Of a DNA stretch of 64,000 bases, positions 23,150-36,100 are shown piece by piece. The first letter of the stretch is position 1, and every line of letters starts with the position of its first letter. The notes beneath the pieces were generated by a model. The model worked only from the letters and a program-made list of their open reading frames with translations, made no database searches and was not told where the DNA came from. A program made the position numbers and the translations under genes. The stretch comes from Colius striatus. Lineage: Eukaryota > Chordata > Aves > Coliiformes > Coliidae. Location of the stretch: NCBI RefSeq assembly GCF_028858725.1, contig NC_084769.1:9921501-9985500 (forward strand), read 5' to 3'.

Positions 23150-25270
23150 ACTGCCGTACTTTGTTGAAGTATTGCAATCTACCTGAAAAAAAGAAACTAC
23201 AAAGATACAGACTACAGTTTCTTAAGTCATTGAAAAGTATCAGTAAATGGAGCAAAGGATTTTCATTACTTTCATTGCACCTTGATGACAGCTACTTGTA
23301 ACACTGCAACTGTACATAACAATAAACTAGTTCCTCTTTTAGTTTCAGTAGAAGAACAAAAGTGTGGTTTAATTTTGTTTGCATTTGAGGGGTTTTTTTA
23401 ATGGTATCATTTCATGCAATATTTATTTGCTCTCCTGCCACTTAACATACATGAACACATGCAAGTCTGATTTTTTAAAATTCCCTCTTCTCTACTTCAA
23501 ATTATGCCCTAGTTTCTGAGACATTCTAACGTGTTGCCATAGCAATCTTTGAGGAGCATTAAGCCTTTGCATTCACAGGACAAGACAGCAGTGGGATAAT
23601 TATCAAGAAAGAATAAATCCCTTTCAATCTTAGGTTATTTCAGCCAAGTGGGAGGAAAAAGTAGGAAATTTCAATGCATTTGATGTATGAACTGAAATGT
23701 AACTATTGAGATGTGGCACATAATGTGCACATAATAAATAGGAGTAGAGGGATGGGACGCACAGCTTCTAGCAAAGGGTGATTTTGAGGTCATCTGAGAT
23801 GCTTTAATGGTGGCTCACACATAGTCTGCAACTCAAAAATTAAGTACCCTCACACAAGAAAAAGACCTAACTTCCTGCAGCGGTAGGAACAAACAGATCA
23901 TATCCTGGCTCATCTGGGCCCTTAAACATGAAACTTTTGCAGTTAGTCTGAGAGGTGGGTTTTTTTTGCAATCTTTAATAGCTACTTTACTCAAATTGTG
24001 ATAGATTTTTATTCCTTTATTAAGCTCACAGACTTGGACTTACAATTGTGAAACATTTAGAAGCTAAAGGGCTTTTTTTCCCTGCTTGTTTCCCTTATAG
24101 TTGTGGATGCTTTTTAAAGGAATAAAAGTGTTGTTTGATAGTTCTTTTGCTAGCATTTTAAAAGTGGCATTAACTAACAAAATGAGACACAAATCAGAAA
24201 GGAGCAATATGAAGGCGAAGCATGGAAAGCTGTTTGTGAAGCAGTCACATGCTGTCTGTCAACTCTGACAAATTTTTACCAGTGTCTGTTCCAGATGCTG
24301 CTTTAGGCTTAACTTGCAGCGATTTTGTGAAAAGGCTTTTCTTGACAAGTTTTGTCAGATTCTGCCTATTAGAAGCTCAAGTGGGAAAATGTGAGACATT
24401 TAGTACTCAGAAGTCCTTTTCTCCTAAAAACCAAAACTGGTAAACAATGCAGATAGTTTTCTGTTTGCTGCTGGCTTGAGACAGCACCTGTTAGAATTAC
24501 TATGAGCACTAGAGCACTTGTTAGAATTATTATGGGAATAAACAACTAAAATCATGTCTGCATGAAGAGCCCAGAAAAGGGTTTATTTGCTTTATTTTTC
24601 ATCTGGTGAGCGAAGTTTACCAACAAAACAGCCTGGTTGTTCTGAATACAGTCATTGTCTTTCATTTCAATAATATTTCATCATTGTTCCAGCTTTTGAA
24701 GTTGAGACCCCTGAGTAAGGTAAGGTCGACCCTGCTTGCTGTGGGTAACGCTGGTGCTGTGAGAGGTTTGTATTCTGTTTGTACAGTAACTCCCACTGAA
24801 ATTGTCCTGGAAACTGACTAAGGGAAAACAGAGTGGAAATGCTGGTAAGGGATTCTAAAGGACCCAGGACTGAAAGCAGGGTGGGAAAAAAAATCATTAC
24901 CTCCCAAAGACCTCAGATATAATCCCTTACACAGACCTTAAATATAATACCCAGATTGCTATATGATCCTGTCACACTGCATGTCATCATTTATTACTCG
25001 GGAAGTGGCAAAGCTCATCGGTGCATCTCCTTTACATGTTATCACCCTGTTAACATCTATTACAGGCTCTAAAAGAGGTCGTGTAACAGGTCTAAAATTA
25101 TTTTTGAAACGTCTTGATTCTGAGAGTGGTTGCTGGAAAGGGCCGGGAGAAAGGAGTGTTTCAGGCGCTGGGCATGTCCTACCGGGCCATAAACCTGTCT
25201 TAAATAGGACGTAAAGAGGGAGGTGTTCCCGGCCACTTAAAAATTTCATTGCATTTCAGAATGCAATTCC
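23150..25270. other. Intergenic, upstream of the HTR5B CpG island
   Basis: AT-rich single-copy sequence. No gene, RNA or repeat recognised. Short open frames at 24249-24443 and 24606-24821 have no familiar motif. Confidence 0.55.
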
Positions 25271-25440
25271 CATGTGCTCGGTACCAAACCCATCACTAAC
25301 CTTACAGGCTGCGTCCGGCAGCAGTGCTCGGCAGAAAGAGGCCGCTTGCTCGAGGCGAGGTGAGGCGCTGGCGGGACCTTTGAGGGGAACGTGGTGGGCT
25401 TGGGCCGTGAGGAGAGGACGTGCCCCGTCACCTCACGGCG

Positions 25441-25744
25441 GCTGCGGGGAGAAGGGAGCGCACGGCCGCCTGAGCGGGGCTGCGGGGAGAAGGGAGCGCA
25501 CGGCCGCCTGACCGGGGCTGCGGGGAGAAGGGAGCGCACGGCCGCCTCACCGGGGCTGCGGGGAGAAGGGAGCGCACGGCCGCCTGACCGGGGCTGCGGG
25601 GAGAAGGGAGCGCTCGGCCGCCTCACCGGGGCTGCGGGGAGAAGGGAGCGCACGGCCGCCTGACCGGGGCTGCGGGGAGAAGGGAGCGCTCGGCCGCCTC
25701 ACCGGGGCTGCGGGGAGAAGGGAGCGCACGGCCGCCTCACCGGG
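25441..25744 (+). repeat. 38-bp minisatellite, eight near-perfect copies
   Basis: Eight tandem 38-bp units start at 25441, 25479, 25517, 25555, 25593, 25631, 25669 and 25707. Each opens with GCTGCGGGGAGAAGGGAGCG, then (C)ACGGCCGCCTGACCGGG-type sequence. Variation sits at two places: CGCACGG versus CGCTCGG, and CCTGA versus CCTCA. Degenerate units continue to about 25915 (for example at 25745, 25777 and 25815) and probably begin near 25395. The array ends about 0.6 kb before the HTR5B ATG. Confidence 0.95.
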
Positions 25745-26014
25745 GCTGTGAGACGGCGTCTCGTCGCCTCACGGCGGCTGTGGTGAGAAGGGCATGTGCG
25801 GCCGCCTAACAGCGGCTGTGGGGAGAAGGAGATGGGGTGTCCCGTCGACTCACAGGGGGTATGAGAAGGGCGCGTGCGTTCGCCTCACGGGGTCTGTAGG
25901 CAGAAGCGTCCCGTCCCTTCCCGGGGCCTAATGAGGCGAAGCTGCCGGAGGCGGCGTCTCCCACCACACCGGAGCGGCCGGCGGGGCTCGGCCACCGCCC
26001 CCGAGGCGGCCGCT

Positions 26015-26024
26015 GGGCGGGGCC
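26015..26024 (+). promoter_or_regulatory. GC box (Sp1/KLF type)
   Basis: Exact GGGCGGGGCC, 308 bp before the HTR5B start codon within the CpG island. Further C-rich GC-box-like strings lie at about 26045-26060. Function is inferred from position only. Confidence 0.45.
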
Positions 26025-26331
26025 GGACCGGCGGTGCCGCCCTCCCCGCGCCCGCCCCTCGCCGCCGTCCCCGCCAGCGTCCTCGTCGGCGCCGCAGCCG
26101 CCCGCGACGGGCGCGAGGAGCGGCGGGCTTGGGCGGCAGCAGGGCCCGGAGGTGCCACCGCTCAGGGCGCGGGGGCTGCGTTGAGGCGGCGGCACGTGGC
26201 GGGCTGCCGCTGAGGGGAGGCGCGGGTCGGGCTCCTGCGCGCCCACAGCGGGGCTGCGGACGGCGCCGGGGCTGCGGGTGGGCTGGGAAGGGGGAGAGTG
26301 ACCGTGTGCAGGAGTAGTTGAGGGACCGAGC

Positions 26332-27114
26332 ATGGCGGAGACCCTGGGCCTCTGCACCCCACGGGGCCAGTGTCAGGCCAGCATGGGTACCAACGCCTCA
26401 TCGGCCAACGTAGACACCAATGCCTCCTCGGCTGACTCCGTGCTGGTGGGTGGCAGCACGTGGAGGGGCCGGGAGCCCTACTCCATCTTCACCATCCTCA
26501 TCCTGACCCTGATGGTACTCCTGACGGTGGCCACCTTCCTCTGGAACCTGCTGGTGCTGGCGACCATCCTGCGTGTGAAGGCTTTCCATCGGGTGCCCCA
26601 CAACCTCGTGGCTTCCACAGCAGTGTCGGATGTGCTGGTGGCGGCCCTGGTGATGCCGCTGAGCCTGGTGAAGGAGCTGTCGGCCGGGCAGCGGTGGCGG
26701 CTGGGCCGGGAGCTGTGCCTGGTGTGGGTGTGCTTCGACGTACTGTGCTGTACAGCCAGCATCTGGAACGTCACCGCCATCGCCCTGGACCGCTACTGGT
26801 CCATCACCCGCCACCTGGAGTACACGTTGCTCACCCGCCGCCGCATCTCCAATGTCATGATTGCGCTCACCTGGGCGCTCTCCGCTGCCATCTCACTCGC
26901 CCCTCTCTTCGGCTGGGGTGAGACCTACAGCCCTGAGCAGGAGCGCTGCCAGGTCAGCCAGGAGCCCTCCTACACCATTGTCTCCACTGGCGGGGCTTTT
27001 TACCTGCCTCTCTGCGTGGTGCTCTTTGTCTACTGGAAGATCTACAAGGCGGCCAAGTTCCGCATGGGGGGCCGCAGGAGGAACGCCGTGGTGCCCGTGC
27101 CAGAGGCTGCCCAG
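26332..27114 (+). CDS. HTR5B: HTR5B exon 1 (residues 1-261, TM1-TM5)
   Basis: A 783-bp phase-0 exon carrying the extracellular tail, TM1 to TM5 and part of intracellular loop 3. Codons are strongly G/C-ending, in contrast to exon 2. The donor is CCAG/GTAAGG. Confidence 0.95.
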
Positions 27115-30100
27115 GTAAGGCTGGGAAATGAGGAGAGCCCCAACTGCCTCCCTCCCCCAGGCACTTGTGCCTTGCATCTGCCCAGCTGTCACCCCTGCAT
27201 CCATGGTTTAAGCACAGCGAGAAGACACATGCCCCAGGGCTCTTGTGTGAATTTAGATCTGTTACAGACTGGATGGGAATGGTAATTGGCCAGTCAAAAA
27301 ATGCTACTCTTGAAGAGTTTTAGTCTCTTTTTTTTAATTAAGTGTGCTGTAAGAGTAAGTGATGGGTGCATTTGCTGCCAGTCTGGAGAGCTATTTAAAA
27401 ATAATGTCTTTAATCTGAACCTACCATTCCCTGTTTATTTTTCCTCTTTTTACAGTGTTTTGGGGGTAAACAAAGACATAAACAAATTCCTAGGTTGTGT
27501 ACCAAGTGCATGCATGCACATTTAGGTGCCAGCACAGACTCTGAATGTGATCTATCAGTGCCTGAATAGGTTTTAATTAGCAGATTATGCACTTTATTAG
27601 GTGCTTGCACTACTTTACCATCAATAGTGGGAACATACTGTTAACTGTGTAGTATTGAAGCAATGAATTATTTCTATCCAACCCCCACCATTCTATGATT
27701 CTATTTTTAAATTACCAGCTGTCTTAAAAACCACATCCTCCTTCTTATCCCAAACATTGCCTGTAATCCTGCAAAGCCCTAGACATATGGGAGGTCCCAT
27801 TCGTTTTGGGGATACAACTAGCTGAAGGGAAAGCTGTGTCACTGCAGAAGGGTTGGGGCCAGCCTCTTGTGCCCCATTAAGTCAGCCTGCCTTCATGATG
27901 ATGCTGTCACTTGTGCCATGTCACCAAGGTGTCTCCTCCTCTCTGGACATTCAAACCCCACCTGGACAAGTTCATGTGTGAGCTACTGTAGGTGGTTCTG
28001 CTCTGGCAAGGGGGTTACCGACTGGATGATCTTTTGAGGTCCCTTCCAGCCCTTGAGATTCTGTGATTCTGTGCTTGGTAGTGCTCACTGTAAACTCCCT
28101 CTCCATTGTCACATACCCTGACTTTCACTCCTAGCTGTGGAGGAACTGACCATTTTTCTGTTCAACTGGGACTAATCCTGCAGAGCCTTACACCTCTGCT
28201 AAATCCCTCTAACTTTGATTTGAAGTCTTGATAGGAAATACTACAGTCATGAATTAAAGTCTGTAGGTTGTGTCCCTTGATTCTAGCAAGTGATAACAGC
28301 ACTGGCAATTATATGTGGTCAGACTTGCAGATTTGTGTCCTGATGTCTTGAAGATATTTCTAGTATAGATTTATGAAGCTGTCTTCTATGCAAAAGCAGA
28401 AAATGTTTAAGAAAATATGAGAGTCTCCTCTCATGACGTTTTTTTTTCCTCTGCAGCTTTCATTTGCTTGTTTGCATGTAATTTTTTTCCAAGTTGTTAT
28501 AAGTATGATTAATGTACTGCTTAGAGTTAATGTATAATCTTCCCAAGCACAGTAGGTAGCTGAATATTTACAGTGGTTTTGCATGCTTTATCTTTTATAT
28601 ACTTACATAGTCATGTATAAGATTCTGGGAAGCTAAATGAGCTGAGACATTGCTGCTTAAATTTTAGCCTATACAGACACGGGTTATTGGTATGCCAGTT
28701 TTAACATGAACAAGTCTGTCTCCTAATTGTCATTGTTCTGTCTGCAGAAGCCCTTGTGTGGGCACAGCAGGGCTGGCAGCTAAGTGCTTTTTGCTGATGC
28801 AGTCTCTGGGAGCTGGTTTAGGCTATGCTGACAGAAGAGCTCCTGTCATTGTGAGCTGCTACCTGTTTTGGAGGGATTGGCAGTGTAGCTGTTATTGGAA
28901 TACCAGCAAATACTCAAGCCAGTAGCTCTTCATCTTTTGTTGGCAGTGATTGGCATATGAAATTGATATATAGCAGCAACTTTCCCCATTGTCCCAACAG
29001 CTTCATTTGCTGCCTTTATAAGTCTTTTGTGAGTTACATACAAACCTTTACTCCTTTACTTATCTAAGGGAAAAGCTGATACCCAGCTGCACATTTGTAT
29101 CTTAAATGAATCTGTGGATCAAGGGAGCTGGCATTTGGGATGCATTTCTCCTTAGTTTTCTAAGTTAAGATACTGAGACTTACCAAGTTTATCCTAATCT
29201 CATGTAGAAGCAGGATACATCATGTCCACAGGAGCAGTAGTAGTTCCCAATGAATTCATAGAATCATTATGGTTAGAAAAAACCTTTAAGATAAGAGTCC
29301 AAACACTCATCTCACACTGCCATGCCCATCACTAAACCATGTCCCTCAGCACCTCATCTACATGGCTTTCATATATCTCCAGGTATGGGGACTCAACCAC
29401 CTTCCTAGGCAGCCCACTCCAGTGCTTAATAACCCTCTCAATGAAAAAGTTCTTCCTGATCTACAATATAAATCTGCCCTGGTGCATCTTGATGCTATTT
29501 CCTCTTGTCCTATCATTCATTACTGGAGAGAAGAGACTGACATCCCACTTTGTTACAACCTCCTTTCAGGTAGTTGTAGAGAGTGATCGTATCTCCCCTC
29601 AGCCTTCTCCAGACTAAACAATTCCAGTTTCCTCAGTTGTTCCTCATCAGAATTGTTCTCCAGACCCTTCCCCAGCTTTGTTGCCTGTCTCTGGACATGT
29701 TCGAGCACTTCAATGTCCTTGTAGTGAGAGGCTCAGAACTGGACACAGAACTCAAGGTGCAGCCTCAGCAGCACTGAGTACAGGGCAATGATCACTGGAG
29801 CTGAATTGTCACTATTGTTCTTTTGGCAAAACACTATTTTGTTTATTTTTTACATGCAATCACAAAGATAACATTGCCAGGGGATGTGGCAAGCCTGGTG
29901 AGATGATCCAGCTTTGCTTCTCCACATCCAGGGGTAATTGGGCTGTCTTTGTCAGCACTTTCCTGTATGATGGGGCAAATTCTGTTCCACTAATTCTCTA
30001 TTTCTTTCTCATCTAATGTCTCTTCTACCTTTATTTTCTTTTCTCCCTTCCATCTCTGTGAATCCTCACCTGTCATGCTCACCCTTTTGTCACTGTTACT

Positions 30101-33100
30101 CTGGGTGTGCAGTGCCCTCTGCATCTGTGTCAGTTCTCACTTGGAGTGCCTTGCACTAGTTGATCTGGGTGACAGTAGAGGAGCTTTTGGCAGCTGGTGC
30201 TGATAGCTGGCAGCTCTTCCCAGGCTGTTGGTCAGTAGTAACAGTGGTGATCCCTGCTGGGAGAGAGACACACATCTGTGTTGCACTCAGCAGTTAGCTG
30301 TCAGGTAGTGCTGAGTTGAAGCTGCATGCCAGGCTGCAGTTGTGGCTTGAGCTATATACCCAGCAGTGTAGCTGGTAAATACCAGCAAGTTAATTTAAGA
30401 AGAAAAAAATCTGAGGTCATAGTACTCACAGTAGAACAATGATGATGGTACCTTGATGTTTTTGCAGAGTGCTTTTCAGGCAACAGAGCCAGGTGCCAAA
30501 ATGCTGTGCTGTGTTTCTATACTCTTACAGAGATGCTGAATAGAATAGCTACAAAATATTTTGAGGTGGTTTTGGTTAAAATTTTACTTGTGTTTTTGAA
30601 AAATGCTTGTAAAGTCTGAAAAACATGGAGGTGAGGGAGATGGACATGAACATCTGAGGTTCATCTCGTTTTAATGAGAGCTTGCTTCTTACTTTCCCCT
30701 GATAGAAAAAAATGCAGAATTAGGACCCTAAATTAGAGTGATGCTTGTGTAAATATTTGTCTGCTAACCATAAAACACCTTAAAAAGTGAGTTCTACAGT
30801 AAATGCTGATGCTATCCTAAAAAAGATAATGACATTCCATCACTGACGGAGAGCTATACTCTGTCACACCTTGCTGACAATAAGTAATAATTCTCTCTGT
30901 AAATAGTGCAATTGAAATAAATGACACTGCTTGAAGAACAGTAGATACTGTTGGATAGTGCCTTTTTAAATCAATGAGGTCACTTTTAGCATAGGTTCTG
31001 CCCAGCAAAGCCAAGATGACAGAATCTGAATGTCAGGATTACTGACATGTAGCAGTTGCAGAGTCAGGGAACATTTCTATGTGAGGAGTTAAAACAAGTT
31101 CTGTTGATGGCTGGGTTTGGATTTTTTTCTTTCTCCTCTCTCAAAGTACCTTGTATAGTGTATGAGTAATGGGGTCTGATCCAAAGCTTATCAGTTCTGT
31201 GAGATTCCTTCCCATCACTTAGACAGTATCAGGCCCCAGAGCTCCAATGGTGAGTGTTGTTCTGCATCTTGGCCCCTTCACCTCTCCAGACAACACAACT
31301 GCTCAGGACCAATATGGGAGAGAAAACATATTCTCCTTCTTCAAAGGAGCCACAGGCTTTCTATTTCTTATTTCTGCCTCTGACTGTAGAAAATGACCAG
31401 GAGTGTTACAGCAGATGTCAGCTAGGAGAAAGGTGAGGCAGGAAGCCAAGGGCAGCAGCTAGCTATTTCCTGGGACAAATGCAGAGCCATTCCTGCTCAC
31501 AGCAGAAGACAATCCTGTGAGATTAAGCAGGTGTTCTTTTCACTATGAAATGTACTGTTTGCCATGTTGGTGGAACTTCTAAGAAAGTGTAGACATTCGT
31601 GTGCTTTGATCCTTCATGATTTTCCTTTTGGCTGGGGGTGACCTGCTGGAGAGCAGCTCTGCAGAGTCCTAGTTAAGAAATTAACCATGAGCCAGCAATG
31701 TGCCCTCGTGGCCAAGAAGGCCAATGGCATCCTGGGATGCATCAGGAAGAGTGTGGCCAGCAGGTTGAGGGAGGTTCTGCTCCCCCTCTACTCTGCCCTG
31801 GTGAAGCCTCATCTGGAGTCCTGTGTCCAGTTCTGGGCTCCCCAGCTCAAGAGGGACAGAGAACTGCTGGAGAGAGCCCAGCGCAGGGCCACCAAGATGA
31901 ATAGGGGACTGGAGCATCTTCCTTATGAGGAAAGGCTGCAGGAACTGGGGCTGTTTAGTCTGGAGAAGAGGAGACTGAGGGGAGACCTCATTAATGCTTA
32001 CAAGTATTTAAAAGGTGGATGTCAAGAAGATGGGGCTGCACTTTTTTCTGTTTTATCCAGTGACAGGACATGAACTAATGAACATAAGCTGGAACACAAA
32101 AAGTTCCACTTGAACGTGAGGAGAAACTTCTTTCCTGTTGAGGTGAGGGAGCCCTGGCACAGGCTGCCCAGGGTGGGTGTGGAGTCTCCTCTGGAGGTTT
32201 GCAGACCTGCCTGGACATGTTCCCGTGTGACCTTATCTAGGTGGACCTGCTCTGGCAGGGGGGTTGGACTGGATGATCTTTGGAGGTCCCTTCCAACCCT
32301 GACCATTCATGATTCTATGATTTCAGTTCCTCTTGTTCAAAGAGCAAGAAGTAGGCCAAAGCTGCACCAGGCAGTCAAAATGGTCTTTGGTAAATCACGC
32401 CATAATAGGCCAAACTCTGACTTGGTGGTAGTAAGGCAACTTGATTGATGTTTATCATCTTTACTGTTGTTTTGTCAATGCACACCTTGGAGGTATAGTA
32501 CACATACACAGTACCTGCCATGAAAGACCAGTAATAGCAATCATTAAAGCTATAAGGAGTATTTTAAATCAAAGGATTTCACCAGAAGCTCCTTGGTGGC
32601 ATGTCTTTTTATAATGCTGCTAGGAACTGGGAACATATGGCCCTGGGAACATACAGCCATTCAGCAGTAGTAATTTACTGGTGAGAGACAAACAACAGAA
32701 GTGGCACTAAACTGTAGCTGCTGGTCAATGCCCAGAAGAATGAATTCTGGAACTAAAACCAAACTCCTTTGTGTCTGTACTTGAGAGCTCTTTTCCTTCA
32801 TTTCACTCCCTTTATGATCCTCTCACTGGAAAACAGTCATCTCTGCTCTTCTCAGAGCCTTTTGTCTCGGAAATAGCGATTTCAGGAATTCAGAGCCTAA
32901 TTCTAGCTTCGGAATAACAGTCCTCTCACATCAGCTCTCTTCCCACTGCTCCTGACTCGTAGAGCTTGAGTGGATGCAAGGAAATCTGTGAGCGGGACAT
33001 ACTGTGCTGCTAGCCACTGAGGGAGAACTGTGTGCAACGTGGTGTAGATGCTCACATAGGAGAGAAGTCTCCAGTATAAACTAAGGCATCTCCTTGGATT

Positions 33101-36100
33101 ACTTTAATTCAGAGTCTGTGACCACCTTTTCCCCTGTCACAGGCTGCTTGCTAGCACTCAGCAGCAGGCCCAAATTGGGGGACAGGTTTTATACTGGCAT
33201 TGTCCTTTGTTCCACATGGCACAGGGATGACAGGTAGTCTGACTTACAGGAGAAACTGGAATCAGGCAAAGCCTCCAAGATTGGCATCAGAAACTGCTGG
33301 TCCGCTATATTCAGAGTGTAGTTAAAGAATATCACAGCTGGTAGGGCTGGAAAGCAGCTGCATCATCTTTTTGGCCTGTGCTCTTGTTCAGACAATGCCA
33401 AATTACAGTGGATTGCCCCATGCCTGCATCAGAAGGGGGAATCCTTTAGCATGGCTCTGCTGCCAGCACTATTGCCTACAGTAGGCTATACTCTCCGTGT
33501 ACTTTGTGTGGGTTGGCTTGTTACAAACAGCCTTGATGACATAGTTTTGGGGGCTGATAGTTGTAGCAAGGATAATCTTGCACCAACCAGGCCAGGGGGA
33601 TGAGTCAGGTCTGCAGCAAATTTTAAATTCTAAGGAAAGGTTGGACTTTTCCCAGCTTTGCAGCCTGCACTGGTACCTATTTTCTGACACAAACAGCACA
33701 TCCATGGTTACCTTCAAAAATCTAGTGGGGCAGGGATGAGATGCCGTAGGTGTGTGGTCACCAGGCAGGGAGGGAGCAAAGCTGATACCTGCACAGGGGC
33801 ACTGAGCACAAGGCCTTGCTAGGAAGGCAAAGGCTGTGAGACCTCACTGAGCATTGCTACTAGTTACCTTTTCAACAACATTCTGTGTATTCTTTTCAAA
33901 GGATTTATTATGGGAAATTCAAGCAAAATATCTCCACTCTGCCAGGGATACTTACGCAGTTTCTGTAATGGAAAGTTCCATAAGAGATGCCATTATTTTT
34001 TTCCTTCCTAAAACATCAGGTTGTTATTTGCACTTTTATTATTATTACTGTTAGTACAACATTATCAGAAGTCCCACACAGAACTAGGAAAAAAATAACT
34101 GAAAAAAAAAGCTGTGGCAACAGAGAAAGTAGAAATTATGTATATAGGAAGACAACTGCTGCCCTGTAATTTACAAAAAGTACCTTGATCTGTTTTCACT
34201 AGCTCTTTAGTATTCAGAAGCCTAACAACCAGGGGAGTTTGTGGAAACTCTTCTGATTTCAGTAGGAGCTTGACCAGGCTGTAAGTGTTAGGGAAAACAC
34301 CTGAGGGCTATGGTACCTTCTATCAAAATAAATAACATCTTCTCACAATACGAAATTAAGTCATAAAAGAGTCATTCCTAGTGAATTTTGCAGCTCGGGC
34401 ACAAACCTTCTGAAACCTGAAGTACTGAGAGGGCTCTGATTTAATGATGGCACACTAAAACTCTATCTTTTGAGCAAGAGCTGAAGGTTAAATATAGTAC
34501 CAAGCTATGCCTGATGCTAGTGACAAAGTCCCCTCTATGGCTCTTCCCAAGAGGCATGCTTATGTAGCTACTCCTCAGGGCTAAGACGTAATCTTTCAGG
34601 GTTGCTTGTCACAAATTTGTCCTCGTGTCACGCATTCATCCCTTTTTGCAGAGCGTGTCCTTCTGCAGACAAATGGTGTGATCCTTGCTACATGAGGGGT
34701 GTCCTACTTTAATTGTCAGGACAGATGTGATTTTCATTTTCCTCCATTATTTGCCTGCGCCCATAATCCGCTGCTCTTACATCCTGCAGCCATGTCTCAC
34801 GTCTGAGGGTGAAGACAGCAATATCCATCTTCAAGAGTGATTATCTAGCCACTGTCGGTGCTTCCCTCTCTGAGTTGCTGTGCTCACACTAAATAGAGGC
34901 CCTCCATCTATTATAAAGCTTGCACAGAGGTGGCAGGCACATGTGGAATATGTAGCTATTTTCACAAGAAGCCATCTTTGGAGTGGTGTCCAAGTCTTGT
35001 GGTGCCTGTGAACTAACACTTAGGGAAATTTTACAGCCTCGGGTTGCACCATTAAACTATTTACTGTGCTCAATTCAGAACTGTAGTGCCTAGAAGAACT
35101 TTGAACTTGCAGAGACTTTAATCTTCAGATTAAAATCCCAAGGGAGTATCTTTTTCTGCACAGACTCTTCACCGAGGAATGTCTTGCCCTTAGCAAGAGA
35201 GGAGGAGGCAAGAAGCCCCAGTGGCAGCTGGAGTAGCCAACATCTTCCCCCTCTCCTGTATAAGTTCTGTTTAAGCCAGAGTTGAAAAAGTGTTTCCCTG
35301 AAAACAGAATACTTTTTGTGTGAATATTGAGTAGATCTGAGTAAAATAAAGGTGACAGAAGAGAGAAAATTAGGATGAGAAAATGCTGTTTCTTGAGAGG
35401 TTCACTTTCCAATGAAATAATACTGAAATATTCAATTTTATCTCAGGCACTTATGATGTTTTGGGAGGTAGGGTAACAAAATATTGTCAGTTTCCAAAGA
35501 TCAGACACATATAAACTAACATGAGCCAGCAGTGTGCTCTGGTGGCCAAGAAGGCCAATGGCAGCCTGGGATGCATCAAGAAGAGTGTGGCCAGCAGGCT
35601 GAGGGAGGTTCTGCTCCCCCTCTACTCTGCCCTGGTGAGGCCTCATCTGGAGTCCTGTGTCCAGTTCTGGGCTCCCCAGCTCAAGAGGGACAGAGAAGTG
35701 CTGGAGAGAGTCCAGCACAGGGCCACCAAGATGATCAGGGGACTGGAGGATCTTCCTTATGAGGAAAGGCTGTGGGACCTGGGGCTCTTTAGTCTGGAGG
35801 AGACTGAAGGGAGGATCTCATTAATATTTACAAATATCTAAATGTTGGATGTCAGGAGGTTGAGGCATCACTTTTTTTTTTTACTGTATCTTGTGAGAGG
35901 ACAAGGGCTAAAGGAAAGAAGCTGGAACACAAAAAGTTCCATTTAAACATAAGGAAGAATTATTTCACTGTTGAGGTGAGGGAGCCCTGGCACAGGCTGC
36001 CCAGGGTGGGGAGGCTCCTTCTCTGGAGGTTTACAAAACCCACCTGGACACATTCCTGTGTGACCTGATCTAGGTGGACCTACTTTAGCAAGGGGTTGTA

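Larger units (their letters stand above)
25270..27150. promoter_or_regulatory. HTR5B: CpG island spanning HTR5B promoter and exon 1
   Basis: Sharply GC- and CpG-rich block of about 1.9 kb. It begins near the minisatellite, covers the presumed start region and runs through the whole of HTR5B exon 1. It holds a GC box GGGCGGGGCC at 26015-26024 and a CACGTG E-box at 26193-26198. No TATA box was seen. Composition drops back to AT-rich soon after the exon 1 donor. Confidence 0.85.

Noticed and set aside
25441-25744. Evenly spaced repeats that might suggest a CRISPR-like array
   Set aside because: The units are directly adjacent with no unique spacers, in a vertebrate genome. This is a minisatellite.
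25806-26357. Long open frames on both strands around the HTR5B upstream region, including repeat-coded ones at 25246-25729
   Set aside because: Stops are rare in this GC-rich sequence. The peptides are low-complexity or merely echo the 38-bp repeat in shifting frames.
26398-26814. A 138-codon antisense open frame in HTR5B exon 1
   Set aside because: Complement shadow of a G/C-ending coding exon, without protein similarity.
31687-32073. Open frames opening [14 protein letters not shown], possible protein genes
   Set aside because: They are the C-terminal end of CR1 ORF2 in truncated copies. Related frames recur at 35.5, 51.4 and 59.5 kb.
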